DNA of 14,683 nt, taken from contig JASBVW010000008.1 in assembly GCA_029961005.1 (NCBI GenBank), forward strand, positions 1-14,683, written 5' to 3'. The stretch's first letter is position 1, and each line of letters starts with the position of its first letter. The DNA is from Bacillota bacterium (GTDB lineage Bacteria; Bacillota; UBA5301; JASBVW01). This document shows, piece by piece, positions 7,041-13,078 of the stretch. A program made the position numbers and the translations under genes. The notes beneath the pieces are model-generated. The model was given only the letters and a program-made list of their open reading frames with translations. It searched no databases and was not told the DNA's origin.

Positions 7041-7679
7041 ATGTTCGTGCGCGATAAGATGACGCCCAATCCGATTACGGTGGGGGAAGAGCTGAATATC
7101 CTGGAAGCACTTAAGCTGATGCAGGAGAACCGCATCCGGCGCCTCCCGGTGACGCGAGGAGAGAAACTGGTGGGGATCGTGACGCAGTTGGACCTGTACC
7201 GCGTCGCCCCCTCTCCCGCTACTACCTTGAGCGTCTTTGAGCTGAATTACCTCCTCTCCCGCATGACGGTGCGCGAGGTGATGACGCGCAAGGTGATTAC
7301 CGTCAGCCCCGAGGCCACCATCGAAGAGGCGGCCCTTTTAATGCGGGAACATCACATCGGGGGGTTGCCGGTGGTCCAAGAGGGGCGGGTGGTGGGGATT
7401 ATCACCGAGACGGACCTCTTCAACGCCCTGATTGAGTTGATGGGCCTGGACCGGGCGGGCACCAGGCTGACCTTGGAGGTAGAAGACAAGCCGGGGATGC
7501 TGGCGGAGCTGACGGGAGTGGTGCGGGATCAGGGGATCAACATCATCAGCCTGGCTACCTTCCGCACCGCGCCGGGGCGAGCCGGGATAGTCCTGCGGCT
7601 GGATGTCAAAAATGCGGAAGCCTTGGCCGCAGAGTTGGTGCGCCATGGAGTCAAGGTCGTCCATCAGGTGGCGTTATAA
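7041..7679 (+). CDS. CBS-CBS-ACT domain protein (AcuB-like)
   Basis: A 212-residue soluble protein with two CBS domains (about 7-58 and 76-132) and a C-terminal ACT domain (about 141-212). CBS1 reads MTPNPITV then IRRLPVTRGEKLVGIVT; CBS2 reads VMTRKVITVSP then GGLPVVQEGRVVGIIT; the ACT part begins LTLEVEDKPGMLAELTGVV. This arrangement and length match AcuB of Bacillus subtilis (about 214 residues), encoded with acetoin-utilisation genes acuA and acuC. Neither of those is nearby here, so the function is unknown. CBS pairs usually bind adenine nucleotides and ACT domains bind amino acids, so a sensor role is likely. The ATG has GAGGAGG (7025-7031) upstream. The last 35 bases overlap the start of the next gene. 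Confidence 0.88.
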   Translation: MFVRDKMTPNPITVGEELNILEALKLMQENRIRRLPVTRGEKLVGIVTQLDLYRVAPSPATTLSVFELNYLLSRMTVREVMTRKVITVSPEATIEEAALLMREHHIGGLPVVQEGRVVGIITETDLFNALIELMGLDRAGTRLTLEVEDKPGMLAELTGVVRDQGINIISLATFRTAPGRAGIVLRLDVKNAEALAAELVRHGVKVVHQVAL

Positions 7680-8832
7680 AAGGTGGCCTAAGAGAAGGCC
7701 GCTCAGAGAGCCACGGAAGCCGGACCGCTTTCCCCGTCTCCGCCCCTGGCGGGCGAGGGCGGTTGTTTTTATCGGTTTGTGCGCTCTGGCGCTCTTTCTG
7801 TTTGGACAAGCCGCAGCGAGTCTGTGGGAGTACCTGTTTCTCACCAGGACGGCCGAAGCGGGCAGGATTGAGAGCAGCGTCACCGTCTCCGCCCTGATCT
7901 TTCGCCAGGAGCGGGTCTACCGCTCCCGCAGCGGCGGCGTAGTCAACGCCTTGGTCCCGGAAGGGGAGCGGATCCGGCCGGGGACGCTGGTGGCCACGGT
8001 AACGAACGCCCAGGCGCAAAAAGCCTGGCTGAGGCGCTGGGAGGAGGTGGAGCGCCGGTTACGGGCCTTAACTGCCCGCCCTTCGCTGCTAGGCCAGAAG
8101 GCGGCTCCTCTGACTCCGCAGGAAGAGGAGGAGTACCGGAGCCTTCAGGAGGAGAAAGCTCTGCTGGAAGAAGAGGTCCAGGCTTTTACTGTGGAGCTGC
8201 GGCCCCAGGAGGCCGGAACGGTGAGCTACTGGACCGACGGCCTGGAAGAAAGTTTAAATCCGTCCCTTTTGGAGGCGCTGACGGCTTCCCCGGACTTGTG
8301 GCAGCGGCTGAACCGGCTAAACCCGCGGGGGCGGGGGGTGCGCGATGGCGCTCCGATTTCTCCGGGGACGCCCGTCTTTAAGGTGGTGGACAACTGCAGG
8401 TTTTGGGTGGCGGCGGAGGTGCACTCCGCTCCCCGACTCTTGGAGGCGGGAGAGCGGGTCTGGATCTACCTGACCCGCGGGCGCCCAGGAAGGCCGCTGG
8501 AAGCCGTGGTAGAGTACGCCTCCGCGGTCTGGCCGCAACGGGTAGTCTTCCGGGTGGCTCAGGAGGTGCCGGAACTTGCCCGGGCCAGGCAGGTGAAGGT
8601 GCGGGTGGTTTACAGCCAGTATGAAGGGATAGTCATTCCGCGCCGCGCCCTGGCCTTCCGGCAGGGGCGAGCGGGAGTCTACCTGCGCGAAGCGGGCCGG
8701 TACCGCTTCGTTCCGGTCTCGGTGGTGGGCGGCGATGCCGAGCGGGTAGCCGTGACAGGCCTCCCCGTGGGGGTGCGCGTCCTGCTGGCCCCCCCAATAC
8801 AAAGCAAAGAGAAAGGTAGAGGCGAGCGGTGA
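7645..8832 (+). CDS. HlyD-like membrane-anchored adaptor protein
   Basis: A 395-residue protein with a very basic cytoplasmic N-terminus (residues 1-40, rich in Arg, Lys and Pro), one membrane helix at about 39-60, and a long extracytoplasmic part. After the helix comes a barrel-sandwich half-motif (GGVVNALVPEGERIRPGT, 97-114), a Glu/Arg-rich helical stretch at about 122-185 that looks like a short coiled coil, the returning half (DGAPISPGTPVFKVVDN, 234-250) and a beta-barrel region to the end. This is the layout of HlyD/RND membrane-fusion adaptors, but no ABC, MFS or RND partner is encoded nearby. No in-frame ATG, GTG or TTG lies between 7645 and the membrane helix, so ATG 7645 is taken despite a weak ribosome site and a 35-base overlap with the upstream gene. 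Its stop overlaps the next start (GTGA). Exact function is not known. Confidence 0.72.
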   Translation: MESRSSIRWRYKRWPKRRPLREPRKPDRFPRLRPWRARAVVFIGLCALALFLFGQAAASLWEYLFLTRTAEAGRIESSVTVSALIFRQERVYRSRSGGVVNALVPEGERIRPGTLVATVTNAQAQKAWLRRWEEVERRLRALTARPSLLGQKAAPLTPQEEEEYRSLQEEKALLEEEVQAFTVELRPQEAGTVSYWTDGLEESLNPSLLEALTASPDLWQRLNRLNPRGRGVRDGAPISPGTPVFKVVDNCRFWVAAEVHSAPRLLEAGERVWIYLTRGRPGRPLEAVVEYASAVWPQRVVFRVAQEVPELARARQVKVRVVYSQYEGIVIPRRALAFRQGRAGVYLREAGRYRFVPVSVVGGDAERVAVTGLPVGVRVLLAPPIQSKEKGRGER

Positions 8833-10169
8833 AGAAGACTTTTGTCCTCGATACCAGCGTGCTGTTGCACGACCCCATGGCCATGTATTCCTTTCAGGAT
8901 AACGACGTGATCATCCCCTTGGCGGTGATCGAGGAGGTGGACGGCCAGAAGAGGCGGGAAGATCAGGTGGGCCGCCACGCCCGGCGCGTTTCGGCGGAGC
9001 TGGACGCCCTGCGGGCCCGGGGTCAGCTCAATCGGGGCGTCATGCTGGAGCAAGGGGGCACGCTCCGGGTGGAGCTGAATCACCAGGGTTGGGAGGCCCT
9101 GCCCCTGGGGCTGGACCGCAACAAAACGGATAACCGGATCCTGGCCGTAGCTTTGGCTCTGTCCCGCCAGGAAGGGGTCCCCCAGCCGGTCATTCTGGTG
9201 AGCAAAGACATCAACATGCGCGTTAAGGCCGACGCCATCGGTATCCAGGCCCAGGATTACCGGACGAACAAGGTGGACATCGAAGAGCTTTACACCGGCT
9301 ACCGGCGCTTGCCCGTCCCTCCTGCCTTGATTGACCGCTTCTATGCGGAGGGGGAGCTTCCCCTGGATCTGCTCCCGGAGGCGGAGCCGCCCCTGGCCTT
9401 CTTTCCGCACCAGTTCCTGGCCTTGGAGGACGAAAACGGGACAGGAAAGTCGGCGCTGGGGCGGGTGGAAGCGCAAAGGCAAAAGCTCCTTCCCCTGCGC
9501 TTCGGGCAGGTGGACCTCTGGGGGATTAAGGCGCGCAACCGGGAGCAGCGCTTTGCCCTGGAGCTCCTGCTCAACGACGAGATCCGGCTGGTCACCCTGG
9601 TGGGCCGTGCCGGCACTGGCAAGACCCTGCTGGCCCTGGCGGCCGGTTTGTATAAGGTGACGGAAGAAAATACCTACCGGAAACTCCTGGTCTCCCGGCC
9701 GGTCATTCCTTTAGGCCGCGATTTGGGCTTTTTGCCCGGCGATGTGGAGGAGAAGCTCCGCCCCTGGATGCAGCCGCTCTACGACAATTTAGAGCTCATC
9801 TTCAGTGGACGGGAGAAAGGTGGAAAACTGGAGCACGTGGTCCAGGGGCTCAAAGACCTCAACGTCTTAGAAATTGAAGCCCTGAGCTATATTCGCGGCC
9901 GTTCCATCCCCGGCCAGTACTTTATCCTGGACGAAGCCCAAAACCTCTCCCCCCACGAGATCAAGACGGTCATCACCCGGGTCGGCGAGGGGACCAAGAT
10001 CGTCCTCACCGGCGACCCCTACCAGATTGACCATCCCTACTTGGATTCCAGCAGCAACGGCTTAACTTACCTGGTGGAAAGGTTGAAGGAAGAGCCCCTC
10101 ACCGGGCACGTCATGCTGGTCAAAGGGGAGCGCTCCGCGGTGGCGGAGATGGCGGCCCGGCTTCTCTAA
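8829..10169 (+). CDS. PIN-PhoH family RNase/ATPase (YlaK/PhoH2-like)
   Basis: A 446-residue two-domain protein. The N-terminal PIN nuclease domain (about 1-150) has acidic residues Asp8 (LDTS), Glu35/Glu36 (IEEVD), Asp101 (TDNR) and Asp127 (SKDIN), the expected metal-binding set. A linker leads to a PhoH ATPase domain (about 232-446) with Walker A GRAGTGKT at 259-266, Walker B FILDEAQN at 365-372 and LTGDPYQID at 393-401. Length and architecture match Bacillus YlaK (about 440) and mycobacterial PhoH2, reported as an RNA helicase/ribonuclease. The start is GTG with AGAGGCG upstream and overlaps the preceding stop by four bases, implying coupling to the HlyD-like gene. The PIN active site appears intact. 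No small antitoxin ORF is seen just before it; the upstream gene is a membrane protein. Confidence 0.92.
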   Translation: MKKTFVLDTSVLLHDPMAMYSFQDNDVIIPLAVIEEVDGQKRREDQVGRHARRVSAELDALRARGQLNRGVMLEQGGTLRVELNHQGWEALPLGLDRNKTDNRILAVALALSRQEGVPQPVILVSKDINMRVKADAIGIQAQDYRTNKVDIEELYTGYRRLPVPPALIDRFYAEGELPLDLLPEAEPPLAFFPHQFLALEDENGTGKSALGRVEAQRQKLLPLRFGQVDLWGIKARNREQRFALELLLNDEIRLVTLVGRAGTGKTLLALAAGLYKVTEENTYRKLLVSRPVIPLGRDLGFLPGDVEEKLRPWMQPLYDNLELIFSGREKGGKLEHVVQGLKDLNVLEIEALSYIRGRSIPGQYFILDEAQNLSPHEIKTVITRVGEGTKIVLTGDPYQIDHPYLDSSSNGLTYLVERLKEEPLTGHVMLVKGERSAVAEMAARLL

Positions 10170-10231
10170 GCCCGGCGGCAGGAGTTGGGGGGAGGGGAGA
10201 GAAGGCATTATACAAGCAGGGGTGGGGGCGG

Positions 10232-10936
10232 TTGGAAAACCAGGAGAAGGACAGGATCGCGGCGAATCTGGAACGGGTGCGGGAGCGGATCGCCCGGGCG
10301 GCTCAGCGGGCGGGACGCCGCCCGGAGGAAGTGCGCCTGGTGGCTGTAACTAAGAACGTGGATGTGCCGCGGATTCAGGCCGCTCTGGCTGCCGGGGTGA
10401 CCGAGATAGGGGAAAATCGGGTGCAAGAGGCCAGGCTGAAGCGCCCGGCTCTGGGGTCGGCGGTCAGGTGGCATTTGATCGGTACCCTGCAGACCAATAA
10501 AGTGAAGGCGGCCCTCCAGCTCTTCGACCTGATCCACTCCTTGGACCGCTGGTCCTTGGCCGAAGAATTGGCGCGCCGGGCGACGGCGGCGGGGCGGGTG
10601 GTGGAGGTGCTGGTGGAGGTCAATGTCTCCGGGGAGGCCACCAAAGCGGGATTAGCCCCGGGAGAGGTCCTGCCTTTTTTGGAGCGGGTGCACGGCTTGG
10701 CCGGGCTGCGGGTCCGCGGGCTGATGACCGTAGCCCCTGCGACCGAGCGGGCGGAGGAGGTGCGCCCTTTCTTTCGCACCCTGGCCCGCCTGCGCGCGGC
10801 CGCGGTGCGAGAGGGATGGACTGAAGTGACCGAGCTATCGATGGGCATGAGCGGGGACTTTGAAGTGGCGGTGGAGGAAGGGGCCACCTTGGTGCGCCTG
10901 GGGACCGCCATCTTCGGCCCTCGCAACCAGGGGTGA
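10232..10936 (+). CDS. yggS: YggS/YlmE-family PLP homeostasis protein
   Basis: A 234-residue single-domain, TIM-barrel pyridoxal phosphate-binding protein of the YggS/PROSC/YlmE family, involved in vitamin B6 and amino/keto acid homeostasis without a known catalytic role. Lys41 in VAVTKNVD is the PLP-binding lysine. GENRVQE at 60-66, HLIGTLQTNKVK at 81-92 and ELSMGMSGDFEVAV at 201-214 are family signatures, followed by VRLGTAIFG. The start is TTG, supported by AGGGGTGGGGGCG just upstream and the absence of an in-frame ATG before the conserved LERVRERI helix. It is next to sepF (11 bases from this stop to the sepF ATG), as ylmE precedes ylmF/sepF in Bacillus and pipY precedes sepF in cyanobacteria. 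The ylmD gene usual upstream in Bacillus is absent. Confidence 0.94.
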   Translation: MENQEKDRIAANLERVRERIARAAQRAGRRPEEVRLVAVTKNVDVPRIQAALAAGVTEIGENRVQEARLKRPALGSAVRWHLIGTLQTNKVKAALQLFDLIHSLDRWSLAEELARRATAAGRVVEVLVEVNVSGEATKAGLAPGEVLPFLERVHGLAGLRVRGLMTVAPATERAEEVRPFFRTLARLRAAAVREGWTEVTELSMGMSGDFEVAVEEGATLVRLGTAIFGPRNQG

Positions 10937-10946
10937 GGGGTTGACC

Positions 10947-11390
10947 ATGGCGAAAGTCTTGGACCGCATTTTAAGTCTTTTAGGCTATCAGGAAGAGGTG
11001 GAAGAGTACGAAGAGGAGGTCAAGGGGCGGCCGGGCGAAGAGGGCTCCTCCCGCCGGGTGCGGGTGGTCACCTTTCCTGGAGCGCGGGCGCCGGAACGGG
11101 CCGGAGCCAGGTTGAGGGTGGTGGTGGTGGCCCTCAGTCAGTTCGACGAAGTCCAGATCGTGGCCGACCATCTGAAAGAGGAGCACCCCGTGGTGGCCAA
11201 TCTCCTCAATCTGGACCGGGAGACGGCCAAGCGGGTGGTGGACTTCCTCAACGGCACGGTCTACGCCCTGGACGGGCACGTGCAAAAGGTGAGCGACGGG
11301 ATTTATCTTTTTGTCCCGGCCGACGTCGAGATAGATGCGGAGCATGCTTTACTGCTGCATGATCACGGCATGCTCTTTCTGCAAAGATAG
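10947..11390 (+). CDS. sepF: Cell division protein SepF
   Basis: A 147-residue protein that tethers FtsZ filaments to the membrane and shapes the septum in Gram-positive bacteria. Residues 1-14 (MAKVLDRILSLLGY) form the amphipathic membrane-binding helix, followed by a Glu-rich linker to about 35. The C-terminal SepF domain spans about 57-135, with FDEVQIVADHLKEEHPVV at 66-83 and VVDFLNGTVYAL at 97-108, matching the FtsZ-binding, ring-forming domain. Length is normal (Bacillus SepF about 152). ATG 10947 is chosen since it begins the amphipathic helix and GAGGGG lies upstream; a TTG two codons earlier is also in frame. It lies between yggS and proC, a common arrangement in Clostridia. Confidence 0.95.
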   Translation: MAKVLDRILSLLGYQEEVEEYEEEVKGRPGEEGSSRRVRVVTFPGARAPERAGARLRVVVVALSQFDEVQIVADHLKEEHPVVANLLNLDRETAKRVVDFLNGTVYALDGHVQKVSDGIYLFVPADVEIDAEHALLLHDHGMLFLQR

Positions 11391-11407
11391 GAGTGGAGGG
11401 GTAACCG

Positions 11408-12256
11408 ATGTGGACAGGGGGCCGGCTGGCGGTCTTAGGGGCTGGGGTAATGGGCCAGGCCATCGTTAAAGGGGTGGTCCGCCGGGGGCTGATCGCGCCG
11501 GAGCAGGTCATGGCGGTGGATTTAGAGCGGGGAAAGCTGGAAAAGCTGCGAGAGGAGACCGGGTGCCGGATCACCACCCAGGCCGCCGAGGCTGTCAGCT
11601 GGGCCGAGACGGTGCTTTTGGCCTTGAAACCCCAGGTGATCCGGGAGGTCTGGCCGCAGTGGGGCCCCTCCTTGCGGCCGCAGCAGACGGTCATCTCCAT
11701 CGCAGCCGGGATCTCCACCGCTTATTTGGAGGAACACCTGCCCGCCGGTACGCCGGTGGTCCGGGTGATGCCCAACTCCCCGGCCTTGGTGGGCCAGGGG
11801 GCAGCGGCGGTCTCCCCCGGCCGGAGTGCGGGCGAAGAGCACGTGCAGCGGGCCCTTTCTATCTTTACTGCGCTGGGGCGGGCCATTACCCTGCCCGAAG
11901 GACTTCTGGACGCGGTGACGGGCTTGAGCGGCAGCGGGCCGGCTTACGTTTATCTGGCGATTGAGGCCCTGGCCGAGGGCGGAGTGCGCATGGGCCTGCC
12001 CCGGGAAGCCGCTTTGCTGCTGGCGGCCCAGACGGCCTTAGGGGCGGCGGCCATGGTGTTGGAGACGGGGCTTCACCCGGCGGAGTTGAAAGGGCAGGTC
12101 ACCACCCCTGGCGGGACCACGGCGGCCGGTCTCTTCTGCCTGGAGGAGGCGGCGGTGCGGGCTGCCCTGATCCGAGCGGTGGAAGCGGCCACGGCCCGGT
12201 CGCGGGAGCTGGGGGCACCCGCGGCCGAGCGGAGAGCAAAGGAGGTGGAGCGTTAG
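11408..12256 (+). CDS. proC: Pyrroline-5-carboxylate reductase
   Basis: A 282-residue enzyme that reduces pyrroline-5-carboxylate to proline with NAD(P)H. The Rossmann motif GAGVMG is at 11-16, followed by LALKPQV near 71-77 and RVMPNSPALVGQG at 119-131. The family signature GLSGSGPAYVYLAIEALAEG spans 172-191, and VTTPGGTTAAGL is at 231-242. The ATG at 11408 has GGAGGGG upstream. Length is slightly above the usual 265-275 owing to a charged C-terminal tail. It is inserted between sepF and yggT as in many Clostridia and some other bacteria; it begins 17 bases after sepF and ends two bases before yggT, so it is almost certainly in the same operon. Confidence 0.96.
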   Translation: MWTGGRLAVLGAGVMGQAIVKGVVRRGLIAPEQVMAVDLERGKLEKLREETGCRITTQAAEAVSWAETVLLALKPQVIREVWPQWGPSLRPQQTVISIAAGISTAYLEEHLPAGTPVVRVMPNSPALVGQGAAAVSPGRSAGEEHVQRALSIFTALGRAITLPEGLLDAVTGLSGSGPAYVYLAIEALAEGGVRMGLPREAALLLAAQTALGAAAMVLETGLHPAELKGQVTTPGGTTAAGLFCLEEAAVRAALIRAVEAATARSRELGAPAAERRAKEVER

Positions 12257-12258
12257 CG

Positions 12259-12510
12259 ATGCTGGCCTTGTGGGTGCGCACCGCCTTTGAGGTGTATACC
12301 TGGCTCATCCTCCTCCGCGCCCTGCTCTCTTGGCTGAACCTGGACTGGCGCCATCCGGTCTTGCGCTTTCTGTACGACAGCACAGAGGTTTTGCTCGCGC
12401 CCATCCGGCGGGCCTTACCCGGCCGTTGGGAGTGGGGGATTGACCTTTCACCCCTGGTGGCGATCCTGCTTCTCCAGGTGGTGGAGCGGGTCTTGCTCAG
12501 CCTGCTTTAG
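12259..12510 (+). CDS. ylmG: YggT/YlmG family membrane protein
   Basis: An 83-residue membrane protein with two hydrophobic helices (about 5-27 and 62-83) and the YggT motifs RALLSW at 20-25, TEVLLAPIRRALP at 42-54 and IDLSPLVAILLLQ at 61-73. Homologues (YlmG in Bacillus) lie in the division cluster and are implicated in division, osmotic tolerance or, in plastids, nucleoid and cytochrome assembly; the molecular role is not settled. The usual TEP is TEV here. AAAGGAGGTGG (12238-12248) inside the end of proC is a strong ribosome site. The ylmH gene that follows ylmG in Bacillus is missing; divIVA comes next. Confidence 0.9.
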   Translation: MLALWVRTAFEVYTWLILLRALLSWLNLDWRHPVLRFLYDSTEVLLAPIRRALPGRWEWGIDLSPLVAILLLQVVERVLLSLL

Positions 12511-12553
12511 TGCGGGATTAGTCCGGTTTGGGCCAAACTAGGAGGTAGTGGCG

Positions 12554-13057
12554 ATGCTTACTCCCCTCGACATCCAGAACGCGGTCTTTCACCGCTCTTT
12601 CCGCGGGTACGACGAGAAAGAAGTCGACGATTTCCTGGATCGAGTGGTGCTGGAATACGAGCAACTGTGGCGGGAAAACAACGCCTTAAAGGAGGAAGTA
12701 GCCCGCCTCCGGGAGAAAGTGCAAGAGTTAACCAGGCTCCAAGAGGCTGCGGAGCGCAACCTCCGCCTGGCGGAGGAAAATGCCGCTGAGATCCGGAAGA
12801 ATGCCGAGGCTCAGGCGGCGGTGATTCTGGAGCAGGCTCGGGTGGAGGGGGCGCGCATGATCCAGGAGGTGCGCGGCCAGATTCAGCAGGAATTGCATAA
12901 ACTGGAAGAGCTGCGGCGCCAGGAAAACCTCTTTCGCACTCAGCTGCGCACCCTTTTGCAGACTTACCTGCGCATTTTGCAGGCCGGGTCGGGGGAAGCC
13001 GAGGCGGCGGCCAGTGCGGCCCCTTCTTCCCCGGAGGCCTCCGGCCAGGAGTGTTAG
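12554..13057 (+). CDS. divIVA: DivIVA septum site/polarity protein
   Basis: A 167-residue coiled-coil scaffold that binds negatively curved membranes at septa and poles. The N-terminal lipid-binding domain shows TPLDIQNAVFHRSFRGYDEK (3-22), with Phe16-Arg17 aligned to the Bacillus membrane-inserting Phe17-Arg18, followed by VDDFLD at 24-29. Residues 30-70 and 75-140 are strongly heptad-like (Leu/Glu/Arg-rich), and the last 25 residues are an Ala/Ser/Glu-rich tail. ATG 12554 is preferred over the in-frame GTG at 12548 because the ribosome site AGGAGG at 12540-12545 would be only two bases from the GTG but eight from the ATG. It lies between ylmG and ileS, the conserved order in Bacillota. Confidence 0.95.
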   Translation: MLTPLDIQNAVFHRSFRGYDEKEVDDFLDRVVLEYEQLWRENNALKEEVARLREKVQELTRLQEAAERNLRLAEENAAEIRKNAEAQAAVILEQARVEGARMIQEVRGQIQQELHKLEELRRQENLFRTQLRTLLQTYLRILQAGSGEAEAAASAAPSSPEASGQEC

Positions 13058-13078
13058 ACCAGGAGAGGAGCGACCACT

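Noticed and set aside
8429..8460. Glycine-rich GC-biased runs (GGCGGTGGTGG-like) in several genes considered as repeats
   Set aside because: They are ordinary Val/Ala/Gly codon strings without a fixed unit or tandem array.
9430..9453. Second Walker A-like string (NGTGKSAL) in the PIN-PhoH linker
   Set aside because: The Gly required five residues before the GK glycine is Asp (DENGTGKS), and this position corresponds to the SALGRV linker motif of the family; the real P-loop is at residues 259-266.
10185..10214. Possible promoter TTGGGG-18-TATACA before yggS
   Set aside because: Both hexamers are weak matches (about half of each consensus); recorded as a place to look for a transcript start but not called.
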